Of a DNA stretch of 64,000 nucleotides, positions 18,712 through 26,662 are shown one piece after another. The stretch is from contig JAEEQS010000002.1 of NCBI GenBank assembly GCA_016285455.1, positions 274,797 to 338,796 of the forward strand, read 5' to 3'. The position numbers and the translations under genes were made by a program. The stretch's first letter is position 1; every line of letters starts with the position of its first letter. The notes beneath the pieces were generated by a model, which saw only the letters and a program-made list of their open reading frames with translations, made no database searches and had not been told where the DNA came from. This stretch comes from Bacteroidales bacterium. Its GTDB lineage: Bacteria; Bacteroidota; Bacteroidia; Bacteroidales; UBA932.

Positions 18712-19119
18712 TTACTTCTTTGCAGGAGCTTTCTTTGCAGGGGCCTTCTTTGCAGGAGCAGCTTTCTTAGGAGCTACCTTCTTTGCAACAGCCTTCTTAA
18801 CGGCAGCCTTCTTTGCAACAACGGCCTTCTTAACGGCAGCCTTCTTTGCAACAACGGCCTTCTTAACAGCAGCCTTCTTTGCAACAACAGCCTTCTTTAC
18901 TTCAGCCTTCTTTGCAACAACAGCCTTCTTAACAGCAGCCTTCTTTGCAACAACGGCCTTCTTTACCTCAGCGACTTTCTTCTCAACCTTCTTTACGACA
19001 GGTTTCTTTGCTGGAGCAGCCTTTTTTGCAGGAGCTTTCTTTGCAGCTGGCTTTGCAGCTGGTTTAGGGGCGGCCTTCTTAGGCTCAGCCTTCTTTACAG
19101 GAGCTTTTTTAGTTACCAT
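18712..19119 (-). CDS. Histone H1-like Lys/Ala/Pro-rich protein
   Basis: 135 residues composed almost wholly of Lys, Ala, Val and Pro. Both ends are PAKK-type repeats (KKAPAKKAAP) and the middle (about residues 52-112) is five tandem copies of an 11-residue unit KKAVVAKKAAV, one with Glu for Ala, encoded by a 33-bp DNA repeat. Such proteins resemble the eukaryotic H1 tail, chlamydial Hc2 and pseudomonad AlgP, and bind DNA non-specifically. Repeat number is expected to vary between strains by slippage. It lies 33 nt downstream of pepD and is followed by a strong terminator. No globular domain is present. Confidence 0.8.
   Translation of the reverse strand: MVTKKAPVKKAEPKKAAPKPAAKPAAKKAPAKKAAPAKKPVVKKVEKKVAEVKKAVVAKKAAVKKAVVAKKAEVKKAVVAKKAAVKKAVVAKKAAVKKAVVAKKAAVKKAVAKKVAPKKAAPAKKAPAKKAPAKK
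18781..18975. repeat. 33-bp tandem repeat array within the histone-H1-like gene
   Basis: Five imperfect copies of a unit based on gcaacaacggccttctt plus aacggcagccttcttt, differing at a few third-codon positions. The unit length is a multiple of three, so copy-number change would keep the frame. Confidence 0.85.
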
Positions 19120-19152
19120 AATGATTTGTATTAAAAAGTTAGTGATGTTGTT

Positions 19153-20619
19153 TTACTTGCGCTTTGAAACAGGAGCGTTCTTGAGAAGCTCAACCAGATA
19201 CTTCCAGCACTTGCCAACGCTCTCAATGTTTACTCTCTCGTCTGGTGAGTGAGGAGAGAAGATTGTAGGGCCGAATGAAATCATATCCCACTCAGGATAG
19301 GTTGCTCCGAGAATGCCGCACTCCAGTCCGGCGTGGATTCCTGTTACCTCTGGCTCCTTGCCATAGAGTTTCTTGTAAACTTCCTTGGAAACCTTGAGGA
19401 TAGGAGAGTTCATATCAAGCTGCCAGCCTGAATAGCCGCCGCTGAACGCGCACTTTCCGCCAGCCAGTTCAACGATTGCTCTCATGCTTTCTGCAAGCTC
19501 GTACTTCTCGGAATCAATGGAACTTCTCATAAGGGAGTGAACCTTGATTGTCTTTGCATCCTGCTGGATGATAGCCATATTGTTGGAGGTCTCAACGAAT
19601 CCAGGAACAGTATCGCTCATTCTCCATACTCCGTTAGGAATGGAAGCAATTGCCCTTACAAATGCAAGAGCGGTTGCCTTCTCGATTGCAGGAGCCTTTT
19701 CTTTTACAGGAGTTGTGGTGATCTTAAGATCCTTGTCTGTGTACTGATATTCAAAAGTTGCCTCCTTGCGGATCTTGCTTACGTGGAGAGCAAGCTTCCT
19801 TTCGTTCTTCTTAGGAACGGCAATGATTGCGTGTGAATCCCTAGGGATGGAGTTGCGGATGCTGCCGCCGCTGATGTAAACCAGACGGGCGTTGAGATCT
19901 CTCATTACAGGGAGCAGAACTCTTGCAAGAATCTTGTTTGAATTTGCCCTGTAGAGAACGATGTCCATTCCGGAGTGACCTCCAATCAGGCCGCTAACTG
20001 CAATCTTCTTGTATACATATCCTGCAGGAACTTTCTCAGTCTTGTAGTTGAAAGTTGCCTCGCCGTCAAGTCCGCCTGCGCAGCCAACATAGAGGATACC
20101 TTCTGTCTCAGAATCCAGGTTAACGAGAATCTCGCCCTTGAGAACGCCTGGTTTCAAAGCTCTTGCACCGGTCATTCCTGTTTCCTCGTCAACAGTAAAG
20201 AGGCACTCGATAGGGCCGTGCTGCATAGTCTTTGACTGCAGAACTGCAAGCGCCATTGAAACGCCCATTCCGTTGTCTGCTCCAAGAGTTGTTCCGGTTG
20301 CGTACACCAGATCGCCCACTATTCTAGGCTTGATAGGATCTGTTTCAAAGTTGTGCTTTACATCCGGATTCTTCTGAGGAACCATATCAAGATGAGCCTC
20401 CAGAATCAGGCCTGCTTTCTTCTCCATTCCCTTGGTTGCAGGCTTGCGGATAACAACGTTTCCGGCTTCGTCTTTAATGGTCTCCAAACCGAGCTTCTTT
20501 CCGAAGTTGTAAACAAACTCTACTGCCTTATGTTCTTTTTTGGATGGACGAGGAACTTTTGCAAGTTCATTGAAAATCGTCCAAACTTCCTTTGGTTGTA
20601 ACTGATCGATAGTTTTCAT
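19153..20619 (-). CDS. pepD: Aminoacyl-histidine (cytosol non-specific) dipeptidase PepD
   Basis: 488 residues, M20C family. Metal-binding motifs appear in order: LEAHLDMVP (His/Asp), GADNGMGVS (bridging Asp), DEETGMTGA (general base Glu) and HAGLECG (C-terminal His/Glu). A lid/dimerisation domain is inserted in the middle. It cleaves Xaa-His and other dipeptides in the cytoplasm. The gene lies 21 nt after the DUF4831 gene and 33 nt before the histone-like gene, in a minus-strand cluster likely read from about 23.5 kb. There is no signal peptide. Confidence 0.95.
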   Translation of the reverse strand: MKTIDQLQPKEVWTIFNELAKVPRPSKKEHKAVEFVYNFGKKLGLETIKDEAGNVVIRKPATKGMEKKAGLILEAHLDMVPQKNPDVKHNFETDPIKPRIVGDLVYATGTTLGADNGMGVSMALAVLQSKTMQHGPIECLFTVDEETGMTGARALKPGVLKGEILVNLDSETEGILYVGCAGGLDGEATFNYKTEKVPAGYVYKKIAVSGLIGGHSGMDIVLYRANSNKILARVLLPVMRDLNARLVYISGGSIRNSIPRDSHAIIAVPKKNERKLALHVSKIRKEATFEYQYTDKDLKITTTPVKEKAPAIEKATALAFVRAIASIPNGVWRMSDTVPGFVETSNNMAIIQQDAKTIKVHSLMRSSIDSEKYELAESMRAIVELAGGKCAFSGGYSGWQLDMNSPILKVSKEVYKKLYGKEPEVTGIHAGLECGILGATYPEWDMISFGPTIFSPHSPDERVNIESVGKCWKYLVELLKNAPVSKRK

Positions 20620-20640
20620 TAATATGTGTGTTTAATCGTA

Positions 20641-21720
20641 CTATTTTCCCAAAGCCAAATCCAGAGGGAAATAACAAAGTTTCCCAAACTGGTAAACAGG
20701 TATTCTAGTCTGTCCTAAAACAGTCTGTCCGTCCAGAAGACGAGCGGTAACAACAAGAGGCATCCTGTATGCAACCTTGCCCTTAGATGCAGCTATCTCT
20801 TCTGCGGAAACCTCCGGCGAAATCTTTCCGTCCGCCACTGTAAGCTCCAGATAGACAGGGCGTCCGCTCATATTGTCAGGAGGAAGCAGACCTTGCGTGT
20901 CTGAAATTCTAAAGACCACGTAATTCTGCTTTGCGTTCTTTGCCTTAGGCACAACTTCAAAACTTGCAGACTGAGTTGCTGTGGTTGTCTTGCCGGTGAA
21001 AAGAGAAGTGTATTCTTTCTCAAGCGCATTCATTTTATCAACCGCGCTGCCCAGTGCTTCTCCGCTATAGTTTGCGTCTGTGTCTCCGGTGAGAATATCT
21101 ATTTTCTTTTCCCTCAGGCGGAAGATCAGCTGCGCTGTTTCCTCTGCTTTTTTCTCAAGAGATTTTGCAACGGTCTGAGTCTGCGGCACTGCTACTTTTT
21201 CAACTTCTCCATCTTCATTGGTAACACTCTTGTAAAGTTGAGTGGTTTGCGTGGCAAGATTTGCAACACCCTCATTGAAAGACGGTTGTACAGGCGAAGG
21301 AAACCTCATCGCTGAGCTTTCTGAAGAAAAATAACCCGGCGCAATTATAAGACCCTGCGAGCAGAAGGCAAGAAAATTAGCGCTTGCGTTTTTGGATGAC
21401 CCGATGTTAAGCGCAACGCTCAAATTCTGGTCTGCTTCAACAAGAGGAGTAATTTCTATTTCTTCTATCGTGCAACTGCTTTTGGAAGAGCGATCTGCAG
21501 TTACTCCAAGATATTTATCCGAATATGCCGCATAAGGTCCTGCTGTAAATTTTGACAGAGACACTTTTACAGTTACTCGAATGGAAGTCTGCGGAAGAGA
21601 GTAAATTACAGTGCCGGCGGGAGTAGCATCAGAACTTTTGAAAATCTGTGAGAAAGAGGGAGTTGCAGAAGCGAGCATTAATGTCGCTATCAATATGGAT
21701 ATTCTCTTTGAGATCTGCAT
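20641..21720 (-). CDS. DUF4831-family exported protein
   Basis: 359 residues from the ATG at 21720. A TTG in frame at 21783 overlaps the upstream gene, but the signal peptide MQISKRISILIATLMLASA begins at the ATG. The body matches the Bacteroidota family DUF4831: YSLPQTSIRVTV, a 'YAAYSDKYLGV' segment early on, and a C-terminal VYLELTVADGKISPE and GTRIP-like block. Probably periplasmic or outer-membrane associated; function unknown. Between the LpxL-type acyltransferase and pepD in a likely operon. An ATCGCTGAG site lies at 21308. Confidence 0.8.
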   Translation of the reverse strand: MQISKRISILIATLMLASATPSFSQIFKSSDATPAGTVIYSLPQTSIRVTVKVSLSKFTAGPYAAYSDKYLGVTADRSSKSSCTIEEIEITPLVEADQNLSVALNIGSSKNASANFLAFCSQGLIIAPGYFSSESSAMRFPSPVQPSFNEGVANLATQTTQLYKSVTNEDGEVEKVAVPQTQTVAKSLEKKAEETAQLIFRLREKKIDILTGDTDANYSGEALGSAVDKMNALEKEYTSLFTGKTTTATQSASFEVVPKAKNAKQNYVVFRISDTQGLLPPDNMSGRPVYLELTVADGKISPEVSAEEIAASKGKVAYRMPLVVTARLLDGQTVLGQTRIPVYQFGKLCYFPLDLALGK

Positions 21721-21779
21721 TTTCTTAACTGCTAGAAGAATTGCTATGCAATTATAATAATTATTTGCCAATGTTGTTA

Positions 21780-22694
21780 TCAATCAGCGGGTATATTTCT
21801 CTTCCATCTTCTGTGACTCCACAGCCAATTGATCTTGTTTTTGTTTATGTCTCCTTCAAGACGGCGAGCGAATTCCTTTGTCACAAAGTACTCTTCCATC
21901 TCGTGAGGTTCCTCTGTAATCTTCTCGAATTCAATATGATATTTGCCTCGCGACAGTTTATCCATCCTTAGGTAGACAACTGGCATCTTGAGTTTAGAAG
22001 CAAGGAATTCCGGACCTGGAAGCATATATGTTTTCTGGTTGAGAAAATTAACTATCGGATCGTGAACTCCGATTGAATTCTGGTCTGATATCAAAACATA
22101 GATTGCCTTACTGTCTCTGTTTTTCAAAGCGTGGCGGAGAACCTGCTTGCTTTCAAGAACTTCTCCGGAGAACTGGAACTTCTTGTATTCGCTCATTCTC
22201 AGCTTCTTGAAAATCAAATCGGAGAACTTGTTTCTTGCAGCCTTGTAAACCATATAGACTGGGTGAGCGGCAAAACTTTTTTCCGTTCTTTTTTCAGGAG
22301 GAATAATTGCAGCGCTTACAAGTTCCCAGTTTCCACAATGTCCCATAACCAGAAGCACGTGATTGTATTTTTCCTGAAGTTCGTCTACTACCTCAACACC
22401 TGAAACGCTGATATGTTTTCTCAATGCGGAAGCCGAGTGTGAAAGATTCCAGAAATTCTCCACAAACAAATCGCACATATGAGTGTAATACTTGGAGGCA
22501 AGAGATTTAACCTCCTCGTATTTCATTTGCGGAAAGCTCCTTGCGATGTTCGTCACTATCACCGAATACCTGTATCTAAAAATCTTCCCGATAACGAAAG
22601 CGCAAATGCTCGAGAAAAAGTGATGCACTCCCAAAGGCATCAGCCCTATCACATACAGCAAACAATAAACAACAGACGCAAAAAACTTCTTCAT
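21780..22694 (-). CDS. LpxL/HtrB-type lipid A (Kdo2-lipid) acyltransferase
   Basis: 304 residues from the ATG at 22694 (MKKFFASVVYCLLYVIG), 4 nt after the stop of the upstream gene; an ATG 21 nt earlier overlaps that gene and is less likely. It has one N-terminal membrane helix and the catalytic H-x4-E motif in MGHCGNWELVSA, followed by DQNSIGVHDPIVNF, where family members have a second conserved region. It transfers an acyl chain from acyl-ACP to a lipid A precursor at the inner membrane. Bacteroidota usually carry one or two such enzymes. Which secondary acylation it performs cannot be told. Confidence 0.88.
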   Translation of the reverse strand: MKKFFASVVYCLLYVIGLMPLGVHHFFSSICAFVIGKIFRYRYSVIVTNIARSFPQMKYEEVKSLASKYYTHMCDLFVENFWNLSHSASALRKHISVSGVEVVDELQEKYNHVLLVMGHCGNWELVSAAIIPPEKRTEKSFAAHPVYMVYKAARNKFSDLIFKKLRMSEYKKFQFSGEVLESKQVLRHALKNRDSKAIYVLISDQNSIGVHDPIVNFLNQKTYMLPGPEFLASKLKMPVVYLRMDKLSRGKYHIEFEKITEEPHEMEEYFVTKEFARRLEGDINKNKINWLWSHRRWKRNIPAD

Positions 22695-22698
22695 AGGA

Positions 22699-23493
22699 TT
22701 AATTCTTCTGTACATCTAAAATAATCAAGCTGGATGCCGGAATTTTCATTTCCACAACTCTTCCGGTGTTGCTGCCCCTGAATATGAGATTCATCAAAAT
22801 ATTCTTCTCTCTAATTTTCTCGAAAACATATTTCGATTGTTCATTTTCTTCTGTAATCCCCGATATATAGCCCAATACTCTGTACTGGTAATCTCTCCAC
22901 AAATTCTTGATGTCGTCAAGTTTTGTATTCTCCGTGCCTTGCTCTAAAACTGAGATTTCAACTGTCATAGCCGAATCCAGTTTGATGGAGGTCATCTCCA
23001 TTTCTTCCGTCAGCTTCGAGGGGCATGACGAATTGATTTCCTTGATATATGATTCCAGGCTAGGATAAATTTCAGGCATGTCGAGAACAGGAACTCTGTG
23101 GGAGGCTTCTGTCACTTTCTCTTTCAGTTCATCGGGCAGTATTGTTATCCTTTCTGTCTTGTCTCCTTTATTTAAATCGATGATTATTCCATAACCAGCC
23201 GCCAATAAAAATATTGAGGGAGCGCCCATATGGCCTAACACCTCATATGCTATATCTTTAACGACAGAAGAATCCGTGTTAAAAATTCCTGGTTTTCTTT
23301 CTGAAAGAGAATAATAAAGGTTTTTGTTTTCAAAAATAACTTTGTCTATATAGAACAATTCCCCAACCTGAATTGGGCAATATTCATTGAAGGCAGTAAA
23401 CATTTCTTCAACTTTCATTGTTTTGACATCCTGGGAAAAAGAGGTGTTCACAGAAAGAAGAAGAGATAACAGTGCAAAGAGCTTATTTTTCAT
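22699..23493 (-). CDS. Unknown secreted protein with two similar halves
   Basis: 264 residues from the ATG at 23493 (a GTG 6 nt upstream is possible). There is a signal peptide (MKNKLFALLSLLLSVNTSFSQ) and no domain I recognise. Two segments look alike: CPIQVGELFYIDKVIFENKN (about 38-57) and CPSKLTEEMEMTSIKLDSAM (about 155-174), each followed by a strand-rich stretch with a charged helix after it. This suggests an internal duplication, as in small periplasmic lipocalin- or NTF2-like folds. It is first in the minus-strand group upstream of the lipid A acyltransferase, with a TATCTTTG -7 box at 23515-23522. Confidence 0.6.
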   Translation of the reverse strand: MKNKLFALLSLLLSVNTSFSQDVKTMKVEEMFTAFNEYCPIQVGELFYIDKVIFENKNLYYSLSERKPGIFNTDSSVVKDIAYEVLGHMGAPSIFLLAAGYGIIIDLNKGDKTERITILPDELKEKVTEASHRVPVLDMPEIYPSLESYIKEINSSCPSKLTEEMEMTSIKLDSAMTVEISVLEQGTENTKLDDIKNLWRDYQYRVLGYISGITEENEQSKYVFEKIREKNILMNLIFRGSNTGRVVEMKIPASSLIILDVQKN

Positions 23494-23514
23494 TGCCACA
23501 TATTTTACTTACAA

Positions 23515-23522
23515 CAAAGATA
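23515..23522 (-). promoter_or_regulatory. Putative -7 element (TATCTTTG) for the 22699-23493 gene
   Basis: Consensus -7 box 21 nt before the ATG at 23493; the -33 box is not clear. Probably drives the cluster down to the histone-like gene. Confidence 0.55.
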
Positions 23523-23545
23523 ACGCAAAATCGGCAATATTTTAA

Positions 23546-23553
23546 TATATTTG
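23546..23553 (+). promoter_or_regulatory. Putative -7 element (TATATTTG) for the POT transporter
   Basis: TATATTTG about 88 nt before the ATG at 23642. It implies a long leader that contains the hairpin at 23580-23620. Confidence 0.5.
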
Positions 23554-23579
23554 AGTTCTGAAAGACGGGTGTTCTAAAC

Positions 23580-23620
23580 GGACTTCAGGCCGCCCGCCTG
23601 ATAATTGATAATGAAAGTCC
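23580..23620 (+). promoter_or_regulatory. 5'-leader hairpin before the POT transporter
   Basis: Outer arms GGACTT (23580-23585) and AAGTCC (23615-23620) enclose an inner perfect hairpin CAGGC-CGCCC-GCCTG (23586-23600). No T run follows, so it is not a terminator; a leader structure is more likely. I do not recognise a known riboswitch. Confidence 0.45.
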
Positions 23621-23641
23621 ACAACAAAAAGATTATTTGAC

Positions 23642-25327
23642 ATGTTAAGTGAACTTTGGAAAAACAATGCTACTCTTGTCATCTTGATCGCGATACTCAT
23701 TGTTGTAGTACCGCTTTTGATTTTCTATCTGGTCAAGGCCAAGAAGGAGCATCCGAAGGGATTGATTGCCGCTGCATTGAGCAACATGGGAGAGAGATTC
23801 GGCTACTACATCATGAACGCCGTGCTCGCCCTTTTCCTTGCATCTAAATTCGGCATCAGCGATGACTCTGCCGGATGGATTTACGCAGTATTCTATTTCT
23901 CAATTTATGTTCTCGCTCTCCCTGGCGGCCTGATTGCAGACAGGCTTCAGAACTACAAGGGCACCATCATTTCCGGTCTGCTGGTAATGGCAATCGGATA
24001 TGCTTTGCTGGCTGTTCCTGTATTCGGAGAATCCTTTGCCTCAACCACCGGCCACATCTCAGGCATTCTGGTATTCACCTGCTTTGCACTGCTTCTGATT
24101 GCAATCGGAAACGGCCTGTTCAAAGGCAACCTGCAGGCAATCGTCGGCCAGATGTATGACAACTTCGAGGCTGAGGGCGCAAAGATCAGCAAGGAAGAAT
24201 ATGAAAGGAGAAAGACAAAGAGAGACCCTGGTTTCCAGATTTTCTACGTGTTCATCAATATAGGCGGCGTGATTGCTCCGTTTGTGGCTCCTCTGCTTAG
24301 AAGCTGGTGGCTCAAGGCTCACGACCTTGTCTACAACTCCAGCCTTCCTAAACTCTGCCATCAGCTGCTGAACGAAGGAACCCAGATGACTGCAGAGCAG
24401 ACCAGCAACCTCACCCAGCTTGCAGAACAGGTACAGACTGGCGCACAGGCACTTCCTGCCAGCGCAGAGTTCGCCGAGAATTATCTCAACGTGTTCAACA
24501 CGGGCGTTCACTATTCTTACATCGCCTCCGTTGCCGCAATGGTAATTTCCCTGCTTATCTTCCTTGCAACCAAGAAGAAATTCCCGAATCCTGCAAAGAA
24601 AGAAAAGAAGGCTGTTGCCGGTTACACCGAGGCAGAAAGACTTGCAAACGCAAAGGAGATCAAGCAGAGGCTTTATGCTCTGTTCGCAGTTCTGGGCGTT
24701 GCCGTATTCTTCTGGTTCTCATTCCATCAGAACGGCCAGAGCCTTTCATTCTTCGCGCGTGACTTCGTCAACACCGAAAATGTTCCACCTGAGGTTTGGC
24801 AGTGCATCAACCCGTTCTTCGTAATCATCCTCACGCCAATCATTATGGGTCTGTTCGCCGTTCTGGCCAACAGAGGAAAGAAAGTTTCCACTCCGAGGAA
24901 GATTGCCCTGGGTATGTTCATCACGGCTCTTGCCTACATCTTCCTGATCATCATCGCCTGCATCCACAAGTATCCTTCACTGGACACCTTCGATACATTT
25001 ACCGAGGCTGTGAAGGCAACTATGAGAACAAGTCCTACAGTGCTGATCCTTACCTACTTCTTCCTGACAGTTGCTGAGCTGTTCATCTCTCCTCTGGGAC
25101 TTAGCTTCGTTTCCAAGGTTGCTCCTAAGCATCTGCAGGGAATCTGCCAGGGACTTTGGCTGTGTGCAACAGCTATCGGAAACCTGTTCATCGCCCTCGG
25201 AGTTACAATGCTCCGCAAGTTCCCTCAGCAGTGGGAGACCTGGGCTGTATTCGCGGCATTCTGCCTCATTTCTATGACAGTTATGCTCGGTATGGTCAAG
25301 TGGCTTGAGAAGGTTACTTCAGACTAG
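23642..25327 (+). CDS. POT/PTR-family proton-coupled peptide transporter
   Basis: 561 residues, about 14 membrane helices. The POT signature region ALSNMGERFGYYIMNAVLAL is at about 45-65; in the usual E-x-x-E-R proton-coupling motif the first Glu is Asn here (N-M-G-E-R), which I believe occurs in the Bacteroidota branch. A second POT motif is seen in the FYVFINIGGVIAPFVAP region. It imports di- and tripeptides with protons across the inner membrane. Followed after 3 nt by a GT2 gene, so the two are probably co-transcribed. A loop of about 60 residues after helix 6 is hydrophilic. Confidence 0.92.
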   Translation: MLSELWKNNATLVILIAILIVVVPLLIFYLVKAKKEHPKGLIAAALSNMGERFGYYIMNAVLALFLASKFGISDDSAGWIYAVFYFSIYVLALPGGLIADRLQNYKGTIISGLLVMAIGYALLAVPVFGESFASTTGHISGILVFTCFALLLIAIGNGLFKGNLQAIVGQMYDNFEAEGAKISKEEYERRKTKRDPGFQIFYVFINIGGVIAPFVAPLLRSWWLKAHDLVYNSSLPKLCHQLLNEGTQMTAEQTSNLTQLAEQVQTGAQALPASAEFAENYLNVFNTGVHYSYIASVAAMVISLLIFLATKKKFPNPAKKEKKAVAGYTEAERLANAKEIKQRLYALFAVLGVAVFFWFSFHQNGQSLSFFARDFVNTENVPPEVWQCINPFFVIILTPIIMGLFAVLANRGKKVSTPRKIALGMFITALAYIFLIIIACIHKYPSLDTFDTFTEAVKATMRTSPTVLILTYFFLTVAELFISPLGLSFVSKVAPKHLQGICQGLWLCATAIGNLFIALGVTMLRKFPQQWETWAVFAAFCLISMTVMLGMVKWLEKVTSD

Positions 25328-25330
25328 CAG

Positions 25331-26359
25331 ATGAAGACTGCGGTAGTCATATTGAATTGGAATGGCAAGGGCTTCCTCGAGAAGTTCTTGCCTTCTCTTT
25401 TCAATAGCCTGCCAGAGTATGCAGATCTCATCATCGCTGACAACGCTTCCACAGACGGCTCAAAAGAAGCCGTAAAAAATGAGAAAATCCGGTGGATTCA
25501 GCTGGACAAGAACTACGGCTTCACCGGAGGCTACAACAAAGCCTTCGACATCATAAAAGAACAGGCAGGCTATGACTATTATGTTCTGATCAATTCAGAC
25601 ATTCTTGTCACCGATGGTTGGCTGGAACCTCTGGTGGATTTTATGGAATCCCGCAAAGAAGTTGCCGCCTGCCAGCCGAAGATTCTTTCATACAGCCATC
25701 ACGAAAAAGGCACAGAGCAATTCGAGTATGCAGGAGCCGCAGGAGGCTTCATAGACCGCTGGGGCTTCCCTCTTTGCCGAGGCAGAATCCTGTCTTGCAT
25801 AGAAGAAGACAAGGGCCAGTACAACAGCCCTATACAATGTTTCTGGGCATCGGGAGCCTGTATGGTTGTGCGCAGTGAAATCTACCACAAACTCGGCGGA
25901 CTTGACGGCAAGTTCTTCGCCCATATGGAGGAGATAGACTTCTGCTGGAGAGCATCATTGATGGGCCATCAGATCTGGTGCATACCGCAGAGCAAAGTAT
26001 ACCACGTTGGCGGCGGAACACTTCCAAACAATTCGCCGAGGAAACTCTACCTCAACTACCGCAACAACCTTCTGATGCTCTGGAAAAATCTTCCGAAAAA
26101 GCGCAAAGGCGCCAAGATTTTCATCAGAAAATGCATAGACGGCCTCTCTGCTGTCTGCTACATTTTCCAGGGCAAATTCAGCTATTTCAAAAGCGTAATA
26201 AAAGCTCATCGCGATTATTCAAAGCTCAAGAAAGAAGAAACTATTTCTGTGCGAATCGCTGAGCCGGCAAACAAAAAAGAAGCACTCCCTTACGGAATGC
26301 TTCCTTATTCAATCATCCGGAAATTTTTCACCAGAAAAAAGACTTTCTCTCAACTATAA
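25331..26359 (+). CDS. Glycosyltransferase family 2, rhamnosyltransferase-like
   Basis: 342 residues. GT-A fold: VVILNWNGKGFLEKFLPSL at the start, DNASTDGS nucleotide-binding loop, YYVLINSDI as the DXD-like metal site, and ASGACMVVRSEIY / MEEIDFCWRASLMGH in the acceptor half. It resembles single-domain GT2 enzymes that extend O-antigen or exopolysaccharide; the C-terminal 60 residues are basic, suggesting peripheral membrane binding. The start is 3 nt after the POT stop. Its stop TAA (26357-26359) directly abuts the stop of the convergent gene. The acceptor is unknown. Confidence 0.9.
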   Translation: MKTAVVILNWNGKGFLEKFLPSLFNSLPEYADLIIADNASTDGSKEAVKNEKIRWIQLDKNYGFTGGYNKAFDIIKEQAGYDYYVLINSDILVTDGWLEPLVDFMESRKEVAACQPKILSYSHHEKGTEQFEYAGAAGGFIDRWGFPLCRGRILSCIEEDKGQYNSPIQCFWASGACMVVRSEIYHKLGGLDGKFFAHMEEIDFCWRASLMGHQIWCIPQSKVYHVGGGTLPNNSPRKLYLNYRNNLLMLWKNLPKKRKGAKIFIRKCIDGLSAVCYIFQGKFSYFKSVIKAHRDYSKLKKEETISVRIAEPANKKEALPYGMLPYSIIRKFFTRKKTFSQL

Positions 26360-26650
26360 TTATTCCTCATCGATAGTCCAGGAGAATACTCTCAGGCCGA
26401 GTTTCGGTTTGAGGGTATCTATCTCTTTGAGCCTTTCTTTCAGGCGCTTGGCAGCCTCGTCGTCAACAAAGGTTATCATCGCTGAGTTCATCGTTGGCCA
26501 AGCGTGAGATCCAAGATGCGGCTCGCCGTCCTTGGTGCCTCTTCCCTGAACCTGCTCCCACATTGTGAAGCCTCTTACGAAACTTTTTTCCAGTGCTTCC
26601 ATCACGGATTCTCCGTGAGCTTCGTTGTATGTAATGAATACTGCTTTCAT
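26360..26650 (-). CDS. Small PII-like/ferredoxin-fold protein linked to RND efflux operon
   Basis: 96 residues. MKAVFITYNEAHGESVMEALE and the C-terminal LGLRVFSWTIDE suggest a beta-alpha-beta ferredoxin-like fold similar to PII/CutA proteins; the central MWEQVQGRGTKDGEP loop corresponds to a T-loop. The gene lies 12 nt after the RND pump gene and is the last of that operon. Small PII-like proteins in this position recur in Bacteroidota, as far as I recall. The role is probably sensing or binding a small ligand or metal tied to efflux; this is inference. Confidence 0.68.
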   Translation of the reverse strand: MKAVFITYNEAHGESVMEALEKSFVRGFTMWEQVQGRGTKDGEPHLGSHAWPTMNSAMITFVDDEAAKRLKERLKEIDTLKPKLGLRVFSWTIDEE

Positions 26651-26662
26651 GATATCATTCTA

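Noticed and set aside
18781..18975. Possible CRISPR array from the regular repeats
   Set aside because: Repeat units are contiguous without unique spacers and encode the Lys/Ala repeats of a protein.
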